A DNA stretch of 64,000 nucleotides. Origin: Qipengyuania_B sp965214525 (GTDB taxonomy: Bacteria > Pseudomonadota > Alphaproteobacteria > Sphingomonadales > Sphingomonadaceae). Below the pieces are notes generated by a model, which worked only from the letters and a program-made list of their open reading frames with translations, was not told the DNA's origin and searched no databases. The stretch is taken from positions 992,001 through 1,056,000 of the forward strand of contig OZ243959.1 of NCBI GenBank assembly GCA_965214525.1. The letters are read 5' to 3'. A program made the position numbers and the translations under genes. Shown here in pieces: positions 18,536 through 27,149 of this stretch. Numbering within the stretch: position 1 is the first letter of the stretch; every line of letters starts with the position of its first letter.

Positions 18536-21500
18536 CTAATCCGCTCGCAAACCGGGTTTGACCTGATCGAGTAATTCGTCGGCCAATTCGAAGAACTGCG
18601 TGGAATGCGTATACAGCACCGCCGCTCTGATGCGTCGTCCCGGATATATCGTTTGCAGGGCAAGACGATATGCCGCCATCTGCTTCAGCGTGCCCGCAGG
18701 TATCGCAGCCGATGTTCCCGGCACAAAGCGCGTGGTCTTGTAATCCAGCACCGTCACCTCATCGCGCGTTACCACAAGTCGATCGACAATACCGGTAATG
18801 ACTTCGCCTTGGACCACAGCTGCCAAGGGCACCTCGGCCAGAGATGATTGACCGAACAGATTTGTAAAGACCGGCTCTTCCAATACCCTTGCCGCTGCCG
18901 CGAGAATATCGTCGCGCGTCTCCTCGGAAAGATCGCTGGCATGTCGCTCCAGCCAGGCATGGCCCGCAGTTGCGCGCTGCATGCTTGGCGTTTCCGGCAA
19001 CCGTTCGAGCAAAGCGTGAATGAGCGTGCCGCGACGTCGAGCGTCCAGCGCCTCTTGCGAGCGCACCGGTGGATCGGCCGGCTCGACGTCGGCAAGGCGC
19101 GATGGCGCAAGCGGTCGCGGAGGACGCGGCTCGGCTGTCGGAGCTTGCATCAGCCAGTCGGGCAGAGGTGCGTAATGCTCTTTTTCCGTGCCGTGCCTGA
19201 CCTCGACAGGGGGGGACATGGTGCCGAACTCCCAGCGGCCACCCCAGATAGGATCGTCCATCGCTGATCCGGGAAACAAAGGTTTGAGGCGAGCAAACCA
19301 GCTATCCGGATGGGCGACACCTTTCTCGGACGGGGTCAGCGATCCACCGATGAACAGCGCCTCTTCCGCACGGGTCATCGCGACGTAAAGCAGTCTCCAG
19401 TGCTCTTCCATTTCCTGCTGCCGCGCCGCCTCCTCGGCCACCGCGACCGGGCCGATCTTGAACTCGCTGGACAACGGGGGGAGCGGCACGGCGTTGATAC
19501 CGTCCTGTCCGGGCACCGGTTCGGCCATCGTCAATGGTCCGGGCTTGCTGGGGCTTCCGGCGGCATCTGCCAGGATGACAATCTTGGCTTGCAGCCCCTT
19601 CGCACCGTGAACGGTCATGACGCGAACCTGATCGCCAGCCGCCTCCGCTTCGCGTTTCAATTCGCCGTCGCCGGCATCGAACCAACGGATGAACCCTTGC
19701 AGGCTGGAGGTATGTTCAGCGGCGTATTGATGCGCTGCGTTCAGCAGTTCGTCGATAGGATCGTTGGCTTCCTGGCCGAGGCGAGAGACAAGTTTCTGCC
19801 GCCCCTTGCCCGGTCCTACCAACAACCACCGAAGCAGGCTTTGAGGTTTGTCATAGTCCGCCCGGGACAGCAACTCGCGCAGGAACGTCTGCGTCGGCGC
19901 GAGTTCGTGCGCGACATTACGACGGATGTGATCCCATAACGGGATATTCTTGTCACGGTATCCCCGCTCTAGCAGGTCTTGCTGAGTCCAACCGCCCAAT
20001 GGCGACACCAGCAGGTTCGCCAGGTTGAGATCGTCGAGCGGTTGGGCGGCGAACCGCAACGCCGCCATCAGATCCTTTACCGCAAGCGGGTTCCCCAGCC
20101 GCAACCGATCGACCCCGGCCACAGGAACGCGGTGCGCGTGCAATCGCGCTACGATCAGACTGGCCAGTTCGCGGCGTTTGCGCACGAGGATCATGATATC
20201 GCCCGCGCTCGCTTTTCGCGGACCACCCTTGCTCAGCGGAAAACCTTCTTTCAGCCATCGCGCCACCTGTTCGGCCAGCTTGTCCGCCATTTGCCGGTCG
20301 TGCCGCGCGATCCACGTTTCCTGCGCGCCATCTTCGGCTTCGCTGTCTGCACCATTGTCGTCGTCTCCAGCTGCTTGGGGAGACACGGTGTTCCACAAGG
20401 TAACCAGTCCGGGACGATCCTCCCCCAAGTGGGGTTCGCTTGGCAATTCCAGACCGAACCGTTCGCTCCCGATCGTAGCGATCGCCTTGTCCACGAAAGC
20501 CAATATTGGCGAGGCAGTGCGGAAGCTTTGTCTCAAGCCATATTCCTGCAGGTATCTTGGTTGCGGATTGCCGCGTACCGCAAGGGCGGCCTCGGCAGTT
20601 TCCGCCATGCGATCGCGCACCTGATCGCGCGCTCGGCGAAAATTGCGTGGTGACGTGCCCTGAAAACCGAAGATCGCCTGCTTGTAATCCCCGACCGTAA
20701 AGATGGTCCGGTCGCGAGTGCTCTCAGCAGACAGCCCGTCGAAGAAATCGTCAATAAGAGCGAAGACGATCGCCCATTGGTCGGCATTGGTGTCCTGCGC
20801 TTCGTCGATGAGAACATGATCGAACTGTCGGTCGAGCTTGTATCTAATCCACAACGCCATGTCGCTGGTCTGCAATAGGCCCGCCGCGCGGCGGATCTGA
20901 TCGTCGAAATCGATGAGGCCTTCGCGGGCTTTCGCCTCGTCCCAGCGCAAAGCAAAGGCTCGCCCCAATCCCAGCGCAGATGCCAGCATGTCGGCCAGTT
21001 CAAGCAGCACCCGGCGTTCGCGGATGGCGGTGACGGCGGCGATGACGGTCTCGGCCAACGGGGCATAGCCGGGATCGCGTTTGACGAGGTTGGCAAGCGG
21101 CGTGCCGGTCTTGGTGACGATTGTGCCAAGGAACGCGTCGATATCTGCCAGCCGCTCCATGTTTTCCGCTGCCAACCAAGACCGGACAAACTGCGCCATC
21201 TTGTCGCCCGTCTTGGTGTTCCAGTCTTGCGCGATCGCGAGGATCGCGCGCAGTGCTTCGACCGGAAAGCGATCATCGGCGCAATCCCGTGCAAGGCTCG
21301 GCAAATCGCAATCCGCTGACAAGCCCAGCAACCGGCGCGCGCGATCGTTCATCGGAGGGGTCCAGGCCGCAGGTCCGGTGAACAGCGAAATATGTTGGGC
21401 ACAACGCCTTAGCCAAGCCCGCACGGCGTCAGGTCCGCTTCGCAAGCTGAAGGCTTCGATCGCTGCGATCGTTCCGCGGTCCTCCTGGCGCGCTGCATCG

Positions 21501-22000
21501 CTCAGCAGATCGGTAAGAACCCGTTCCTCGAGAAGATCGCGGTCCCGATCCTCCATCGCGCGCGAACCGGGAGCAAGGCTCGCCTCTTCAGGAAAATTCG
21601 AGAGGAGATACTGCGCAAAGGCATGGATCGTATCGATCCGAAGCCCGCCGCCCGGGCAATCGAGCACGCTGGCGAAAAGCGATCGAGCACGTTCGCGGGT
21701 TTCCCGATCGATCGGGGCGCCCAGGAAGTCGAGCTCGTTTGCAAGCTTGGTATCCTCGAGCCGAACCCATCGGGCAAGCGTCTGGTTGACGCGCACAGCC
21801 ATCTCGGTCGCGCCCGCTTTGGTGAAAGTAAGGCACAGGATATCGGATGGCTGACAATCTGGACGCAGGAGCAGCCGCAGCACCCGCGAGGCGAGAATTT
21901 GCGTCTTGCCTGTTCCTGCAGAGGCGGAAAGCCATACGCTTTCATGCGGATCGACGGCATTGCGCTGCGCATCTTCCAGCGGGTGAACCTGTCCGTTCAT
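18536..22000 (-). CDS. addA: Double-strand break repair helicase-nuclease AddA
   Basis: A 1154-aa UvrD-like helicase with a C-terminal RecB-type nuclease, the catalytic half of AddAB that processes DNA ends for RecA. Walker A is LSASAGTGKTQILASRVL, followed by LTFTKAGATEMAVRV, the DEAQD box in HVLIDEAQDTNADQW, and MTVHGAKGLQAKIVIL. The nuclease motif is VTVLDYKTTRF near the C-terminus. The frame extends 14 codons upstream, but MNGQVHPLEDAQRNAV at 22000 overlaps the addB stop as ATGA and is preferred. Confidence 0.96.
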   Translation of the reverse strand: MNGQVHPLEDAQRNAVDPHESVWLSASAGTGKTQILASRVLRLLLRPDCQPSDILCLTFTKAGATEMAVRVNQTLARWVRLEDTKLANELDFLGAPIDRETRERARSLFASVLDCPGGGLRIDTIHAFAQYLLSNFPEEASLAPGSRAMEDRDRDLLEERVLTDLLSDAARQEDRGTIAAIEAFSLRSGPDAVRAWLRRCAQHISLFTGPAAWTPPMNDRARRLLGLSADCDLPSLARDCADDRFPVEALRAILAIAQDWNTKTGDKMAQFVRSWLAAENMERLADIDAFLGTIVTKTGTPLANLVKRDPGYAPLAETVIAAVTAIRERRVLLELADMLASALGLGRAFALRWDEAKAREGLIDFDDQIRRAAGLLQTSDMALWIRYKLDRQFDHVLIDEAQDTNADQWAIVFALIDDFFDGLSAESTRDRTIFTVGDYKQAIFGFQGTSPRNFRRARDQVRDRMAETAEAALAVRGNPQPRYLQEYGLRQSFRTASPILAFVDKAIATIGSERFGLELPSEPHLGEDRPGLVTLWNTVSPQAAGDDDNGADSEAEDGAQETWIARHDRQMADKLAEQVARWLKEGFPLSKGGPRKASAGDIMILVRKRRELASLIVARLHAHRVPVAGVDRLRLGNPLAVKDLMAALRFAAQPLDDLNLANLLVSPLGGWTQQDLLERGYRDKNIPLWDHIRRNVAHELAPTQTFLRELLSRADYDKPQSLLRWLLVGPGKGRQKLVSRLGQEANDPIDELLNAAHQYAAEHTSSLQGFIRWFDAGDGELKREAEAAGDQVRVMTVHGAKGLQAKIVILADAAGSPSKPGPLTMAEPVPGQDGINAVPLPPLSSEFKIGPVAVAEEAARQQEMEEHWRLLYVAMTRAEEALFIGGSLTPSEKGVAHPDSWFARLKPLFPGSAMDDPIWGGRWEFGTMSPPVEVRHGTEKEHYAPLPDWLMQAPTAEPRPPRPLAPSRLADVEPADPPVRSQEALDARRRGTLIHALLERLPETPSMQRATAGHAWLERHASDLSEETRDDILAAAARVLEEPVFTNLFGQSSLAEVPLAAVVQGEVITGIVDRLVVTRDEVTVLDYKTTRFVPGTSAAIPAGTLKQMAAYRLALQTIYPGRRIRAAVLYTHSTQFFELADELLDQVKPGLRAD

Positions 22001-25000
22001 CGGACCCGCTCGTGTCCCGGAGGCGTTCCCTGCGCCTGCCATTCGTCCAGCCGCATCAACTGATCGTAATCGTTATAAGCTGGATAATCGGGATTGAGCC
22101 TGGCGGTGAACGGGCGATCGCCCTTGATCCAGTCCTCTATTGCCTTTCTCAGAAACTGTTCGGTAGCATTGAGGAATTCAGCGGGATCGTGTCCTTTGTC
22201 GCGGTCCTTCCGGGTTACGGGGCCGGCGATATAGCCGAACCCCTCGCGTCCCTTGCCGAGTGACCAATATTCGAAGATTTCCGGCGTTCCCGTCACATCT
22301 GCAAACCCGCCACGTACGGCAATCATCCCCAGCAGGCCCAGTTGCAGCGCGAACCCTTGTGCAACCATTGCATTGCTCGGGGGTTTGCCGGTCTTGTAGT
22401 CGATCAGGGCAAGCGCCTGATCTGCCAGTCGATCGATGCGGTCGGCACGTCCATGTATCCTGACCCCATCGATGGTCATGGCGCCGTTCGCTTCCCAAGC
22501 AATCGCCGCGCGCTGATCGTCATTGGTCATGCGATCGACGACGGATTTGAGGCCCGCAAGCAATCGCGGTCGCCATAAGGCCTGGGTCAGCGGATGGGCT
22601 TGCATCGCTTGGAGAACTTCATCGGCAACGTGTTCGATGGATAATACCGACCCGCTTGCATTCTGCTGATGCCAGCGTTCCAGAATGCGATGCGCGAGTT
22701 CGCCCTGCCAAGCCGGGCCCGGATCGGCATCCAGCGGGTCCAAGGCACGCAAACGCAGGATCGATCCGGCATAGAACTGGTACGGATCGCCCCTTAACCG
22801 GTCGAGCGCGGTCACCGCTATGGGCACGTCGCGCTGCGCCAGCGTGGGTTGCGGTTCGGGTCGCGGATAAGCCCCGATCGCCTTGGTCGGCGCATCGAGG
22901 CGCTTGGCCAGGTCGGGGGCCCCGGTTTCGCAATAATCGGGTGCGAGTTCGCCCAGCAGCGCTTCTACGCGCTGGATGAAACGGGATGGAATGGTCGGAC
23001 CAGCAGCGTCCCTGGCTGCACGGCTCAGAACGACTTCCGGTGCCCCCAAAGCGCCGGCGAGATCGTGCGCGGCAAGGCCGATACTGAATTCGAGGCCGGG
23101 AATGCCGAGCACCCGCAGGATTGCGGGCGCTAATACGCCGTCAGAGCTGACGCCGCGTGGCCAAGTGCCTTCGTTCAGTCCGGCGCAGATGATCATGTCC
23201 GCCCCGGTCATGCGCGCTTCCAGCAAACCGTACAATGTCACGCGGGGGTGACCGCCATAAGGCAGGCGAACCGCTATCTGTTCCATTGCATCGCGCAATA
23301 TCGCGGCCAGGTCGCGCGCTTCCACCAACGTGCCTTCATGCTCGGAATGCTGGACGATCGCCTCGATGAAACCGGCGAGTTGACGGCCATCCTCCCGTGT
23401 CCAGATCGCGCCCGCGCTCAAGGTCTGGATTGCATCGCTGAACATACTTACCGCACGCGCCATCGATACTGTCTCGTTGGCATCAGCGCGAAGGAGCGGA
23501 CCGAGGATATCCCGGACGTTTTGCCACCACTGCCGGAAGGCGTCATCTTTGCTCTGTTCGGCATATCGTTGCACGAGTTGGCCAAGCGGCTCCAATCCGG
23601 GTGCAGGCCGCGGTCCGCGCAGGCGCAATTCCAGCTTGCGCGTGTGGCTCAACCAATCGCCTCGCGCCATTCCGGCGTTGATCAGCGGATGGCCGAGCAA
23701 CGCGAGCAAGCTCACCGGAGCAGCCTGGCTGGCGATGGTTTCGGCCAGCAGCAAGAAGGCCCGGCCTGCAGCCGTCTGCGACAACGGCTCACCCGCGGTA
23801 TTATCGATATCGACATCCCATCGACGCAGATGATGAACGATCCGCTGCGCCAGCGATTGGTCGGGCGTGACAATAGCGATGCGCTTTTCCGGCGTTTCCA
23901 ATGCCCCGCGAACAAGCACCGCGACCGCTTGCGCCTCTCCTTCGATATTGGGGCTGCACATCAGACGCACCCCGGCAAGGCGGCGTTTGGACGCTGGCAG
24001 ATCGACCCAATGGCGGCTCGCTGTCGGAGGCAGGAACAGCGACGCGATGGCATGGCTACGTGCAGGCGCGGCGGCACTCTGCCCCCGCCTGTGCCACGAC
24101 CGCACTTCCTCGCGCGCAATCCCCATGCGGTTGAGCAGCAGTTTCAGATGATATTGCGGATGGGTGATGGCATCGCTTTTGCCGAACGGGGGATCACCCG
24201 GACTATCCGTATGTCCCGCCCGCCCAAGTTCGTCCCAAACCTGGGCATCCATGGTAAGATCGAAATCAGGCAGGACCACCGCGCCCTGGGGAAGCTCGCT
24301 GATGGTTCGTAGCAGGCGGGCCAAAGCTGGTGCCGCGCTGGTAACCCCGGCGACGACGATCGGCGTTGCAGGCGGCTGTTCCCGCCAACGGATGCGGGTA
24401 TTATCGAACAGCAGGTTGCGGCGCTGCGCTGCGTCGATATGACCGTGTTCGCGCAACCGGGCGAGCCATCGTCGTTGTACTTCGCTGAACAACTTTAGGG
24501 ATCGCTGCCAATGCACGGCCAGATCGCCCAGCAAATCGAGCACTTGGTCGCCCATCAATTGTTCCGGCCCCAGTTCCTCCACCAGCAACCGGTCCATCGT
24601 ACGTGCCGTTTCCCGGGCCAACCGGAACAGCGGCGCACCGCGGGGCGCGTCCGGCCCCAGCACCTCGCCGATGATCCCGGCAAGCGCCAGCAGGCGCTGC
24701 ATGGGATCAATGGCGGCCGGAATTGCCGCTGCCCCGAGGGGATCGAGCAAAGGCCCGAGTTTCTCGTCGAGATCGAGGTCGCCGATGGCGATCATGCGCG
24801 GCATCAACAGACCGTGCGTTCCCCGAACGCCGGCGTGCCGCACGAACGCTTCCATCATCACCCGGCGGGCGCGCATGCTCGGCAGGATCAAGGTCAGCCG
24901 GGCGAGGCCAAACCCGGGTTCCTCATATCGCGGCACCAAACCTGCGACCAGAGCATCTGCGAATGCACGGTGCGCGGGGATGGCATAGATGTCTGGCCGA

Positions 25001-25014
25001 TGCGGCTCACCCAT
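21997..25014 (-). CDS. addB: Double-strand break repair protein AddB
   Basis: A 1005-aa partner of AddA. The N-terminus (RLTLILPSMRARRVMMEAFV) occupies the place of the helicase Walker A but lacks the GxGKT residues, as in other alphaproteobacterial AddB. The C-terminal nuclease has RADRIDRLADQALALIDYKTGKP. No cysteines follow that motif, so the C-terminal part of the iron-sulfur site of Bacillus AddB is absent. The start overlaps the end of murU by 8 nt and the stop overlaps the addA start. Confidence 0.95.
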   Translation of the reverse strand: MGEPHRPDIYAIPAHRAFADALVAGLVPRYEEPGFGLARLTLILPSMRARRVMMEAFVRHAGVRGTHGLLMPRMIAIGDLDLDEKLGPLLDPLGAAAIPAAIDPMQRLLALAGIIGEVLGPDAPRGAPLFRLARETARTMDRLLVEELGPEQLMGDQVLDLLGDLAVHWQRSLKLFSEVQRRWLARLREHGHIDAAQRRNLLFDNTRIRWREQPPATPIVVAGVTSAAPALARLLRTISELPQGAVVLPDFDLTMDAQVWDELGRAGHTDSPGDPPFGKSDAITHPQYHLKLLLNRMGIAREEVRSWHRRGQSAAAPARSHAIASLFLPPTASRHWVDLPASKRRLAGVRLMCSPNIEGEAQAVAVLVRGALETPEKRIAIVTPDQSLAQRIVHHLRRWDVDIDNTAGEPLSQTAAGRAFLLLAETIASQAAPVSLLALLGHPLINAGMARGDWLSHTRKLELRLRGPRPAPGLEPLGQLVQRYAEQSKDDAFRQWWQNVRDILGPLLRADANETVSMARAVSMFSDAIQTLSAGAIWTREDGRQLAGFIEAIVQHSEHEGTLVEARDLAAILRDAMEQIAVRLPYGGHPRVTLYGLLEARMTGADMIICAGLNEGTWPRGVSSDGVLAPAILRVLGIPGLEFSIGLAAHDLAGALGAPEVVLSRAARDAAGPTIPSRFIQRVEALLGELAPDYCETGAPDLAKRLDAPTKAIGAYPRPEPQPTLAQRDVPIAVTALDRLRGDPYQFYAGSILRLRALDPLDADPGPAWQGELAHRILERWHQQNASGSVLSIEHVADEVLQAMQAHPLTQALWRPRLLAGLKSVVDRMTNDDQRAAIAWEANGAMTIDGVRIHGRADRIDRLADQALALIDYKTGKPPSNAMVAQGFALQLGLLGMIAVRGGFADVTGTPEIFEYWSLGKGREGFGYIAGPVTRKDRDKGHDPAEFLNATEQFLRKAIEDWIKGDRPFTARLNPDYPAYNDYDQLMRLDEWQAQGTPPGHERVR

Positions 25015-25723
25015 TGGCCAGGGCCAGTTCGGTCGGCTTGATCGATTGCGGCGTGCCGACTTCGAACCATTTTCCGGTGAACTTCACACCGAACAACCGC
25101 CCCTCGGCGATCGCGCGCTCCCACAGCAGCATCGTGCCGAATTTGCCGGGCGGCGGTTCACGCAGCAGCCGGTGCGACACCAATTGGATGCCGCTGTAGA
25201 TGAACGGCGCGATACGGCCCGGCAACCGCCGGCGCACGCGCCCCGTCGCTTCCATGTGAAAGTCGCCCTCACCCTGAAAATTACTGGCCTGGTTATGCGC
25301 GACCAAGAGTAGCAAGGCATCCATGCGTTCCGGATTCCACATCTGCGACAGATCGTGAAACGCGTTGTTCGGGCCATCAAGCCAAATGTTATCGGAATTC
25401 GCACAGAAGAACGGGTCGGGAAGATGCGGGAGCGCCCGAACCATGCCGCCGCCGGTCTCTAGCAAGGCGTCGCGCTCGTCCGAAATGACGATCTGCGGGT
25501 GCTCACGCGTTACAAGATGCGCTTCCAGGCTATCGGCGAGGTAGTGGACATTCACGACTGCATGCGTGATGCCCGATTCACGCATGCGGTCGAGCGTATG
25601 ATCGATCAACGCCTTCCCCGCTACGCGAACAAGCGGCTTGGGTTGACTGGCCGTCAGCGGGCGCATGCGTTTTCCAAGACCGGCCGCCATGACCATGCTG
25701 GTCGTCGAAGCCAATGGTTTCAC
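25007..25723 (-). CDS. murU: Nucleotidyltransferase, likely N-acetylmuramate 1-phosphate uridylyltransferase MurU
   Basis: A 238-aa sugar-1-phosphate nucleotidyltransferase with the signature MVMAAGLGKRMRPLTASQPKPLV and the metal-binding FCANSDNIWLD. It immediately follows an AmgK-type kinase. In the known recycling pathway AmgK makes MurNAc 1-phosphate and MurU makes UDP-MurNAc, so the pair should salvage peptidoglycan sugars. The frame is open 37 codons upstream, but GTG at 25723 overlaps the amgK stop as GTGA and homology starts there. A mannose-1-phosphate guanylyltransferase role is the main alternative. Confidence 0.88.
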   Translation of the reverse strand: MKPLASTTSMVMAAGLGKRMRPLTASQPKPLVRVAGKALIDHTLDRMRESGITHAVVNVHYLADSLEAHLVTREHPQIVISDERDALLETGGGMVRALPHLPDPFFCANSDNIWLDGPNNAFHDLSQMWNPERMDALLLLVAHNQASNFQGEGDFHMEATGRVRRRLPGRIAPFIYSGIQLVSHRLLREPPPGKFGTMLLWERAIAEGRLFGVKFTGKWFEVGTPQSIKPTELALANG

Positions 25724-26694
25724 GACAGTGCGCCGCCATCGGCTACGCGAATGTCGCGCGGTATATTCATGTCGAACCAAGCCCTTACCGGTGCAAGCGC
25801 ATCGTGCGACAAGTCGCGCTCCAGCATGCGCCAAACCCGTGGTATCATGCTGAGATAACGCTGTTTGCCATCGCGCTTGGCAAGCCTTGCGAAGATTCCG
25901 ACGATCTTGGCGTTGCGTTGTGCGCCCAACCGCGCGTAATCAGCGCCAAAAGACGGGCCGCAGTGCGTCTTCTCGCGGAAATAACGCAGCATGTGCCCTT
26001 CCAACTCGCGCGACACGTCGCGGCGCGCATCCTGTAGCAGGGAAACGAGATCGTAGGCGCGGTGCCCGACAAGCGCATCCTGAAAGTCGATCAACCCCTG
26101 CGCGCCATCTGCGGGCAGCATGATGTTTTCCGCATGATAATCGCGCAACACCGTCACCCCGGCCGCCTGCCGTGGCATCAGCGGGTCCAGTGTTCGCTGC
26201 CAAGCGTTCAGCCAACCGGGCGCGTCGACAGCAAGCTGCATGGCCGGACAATACCACTCGGTGAAAAGGGCCACTTCACGAAGATAGACATCCATTGAAT
26301 AAGGGTCGAAGGGGCCGGGCGGAAGCTGTTGGAGTTCAACCAAAGTATCGATGGCTGCCCGGTAGGCCGCGGCCTCCTCGTCCTGCGCATATTCCAGATG
26401 TTCGCGCAGCCGATCGTCGCCGAAATCTTCCATGAGAACGAAGCCGTTCGCCTGATCGTGCGCATGGATTAGCGGAGCACGCAGGCCATGCGAACACAGC
26501 CAGTACGCAGCCTTGAGAAACGGTTCGGGATCTTCATGAGGCGCTGGGGCATGCATTACCATCGCCGAACGTTGGCCGTCGCAGACCCGGAAATAGCGCC
26601 TGAACGAAGCATCTCCCGGAAGTGGTGAGACATCGGCCGAGCGCCATCCGTGGCGCGTGACGAAGTTTGCAAGTTCCGCAGGAAGTTCATTCAT
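25720..26694 (-). CDS. amgK: Aminoglycoside phosphotransferase-fold sugar kinase, likely AmgK
   Basis: A 324-aa APH-fold kinase, probably phosphorylating N-acetylmuramate and N-acetylglucosamine at C1 for peptidoglycan recycling. Visible motifs are the glycine-poor nucleotide loop GDASFRRYFRV, the catalytic loop VLRDYHAENIML (HxxN) and the metal-binding LIDFQDALVGHRAYDLVSLLQDARRDV. The ATG at 26694 overlaps the tsaE stop as ATGA; the 70 codons of open frame upstream are antisense-like and excluded. Adjacency to a MurU-type gene supports the specific assignment. Confidence 0.88.
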   Translation of the reverse strand: MNELPAELANFVTRHGWRSADVSPLPGDASFRRYFRVCDGQRSAMVMHAPAPHEDPEPFLKAAYWLCSHGLRAPLIHAHDQANGFVLMEDFGDDRLREHLEYAQDEEAAAYRAAIDTLVELQQLPPGPFDPYSMDVYLREVALFTEWYCPAMQLAVDAPGWLNAWQRTLDPLMPRQAAGVTVLRDYHAENIMLPADGAQGLIDFQDALVGHRAYDLVSLLQDARRDVSRELEGHMLRYFREKTHCGPSFGADYARLGAQRNAKIVGIFARLAKRDGKQRYLSMIPRVWRMLERDLSHDALAPVRAWFDMNIPRDIRVADGGALS

Positions 26695-27149
26695 GGCAAG
26701 CGCCTTAGCCAATTGGCTCCGGGAGAAACAACAGCCCCTCGTCCGCTCGATGCAAATTCCAAAGTTATCGCAAGACATTCGGGCGCATTCCCGAACCCGC
26801 CGACACGTTGGGGCCATTCGGCAAGAAGCACCCCTTGTGCGCGGTATTCTTCCAGACCCAGTTCCGCGGTCTCGCGCGCATCGGCAAGGCGATAGAAATC
26901 GCAATGCGCGACCGGAATGCGCAATTGCGGAGCGTCATATGTCTCGATCAAAGTGAAAGAGGGCGAGGGAACTTCTCCCCGATAGCCCAACGCCAGAATT
27001 ATCGCGCGTGCCAACGTCGTCTTACCCGAACCCAGGTCACCTTCCAGAGACACGACATCGCCAATCCGAAGATCCTTCGCGATCCGTCCTGCGAACCGAT
27101 CCATGGCAAGCAGGTCCGGCAGATCGACACCGTAACGCTCAAGGGTCAT
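26691..27149 (-). CDS. tsaE: tRNA threonylcarbamoyladenosine synthesis ATPase TsaE
   Basis: A 152-aa P-loop protein needed with TsaB and TsaD to make t6A at position 37 of ANN-reading tRNAs. Walker A is in LEGDLGSGKTTLARAII, with VPSPSFTLIETYD and VAHCDFYRLADARE following as in family members. Its start overlaps the divL stop by 4 nt and its stop overlaps the amgK start, placing it inside one transcript. Confidence 0.94.
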   Translation of the reverse strand: MTLERYGVDLPDLLAMDRFAGRIAKDLRIGDVVSLEGDLGSGKTTLARAIILALGYRGEVPSPSFTLIETYDAPQLRIPVAHCDFYRLADARETAELGLEEYRAQGVLLAEWPQRVGGFGNAPECLAITLEFASSGRGAVVSPGANWLRRLP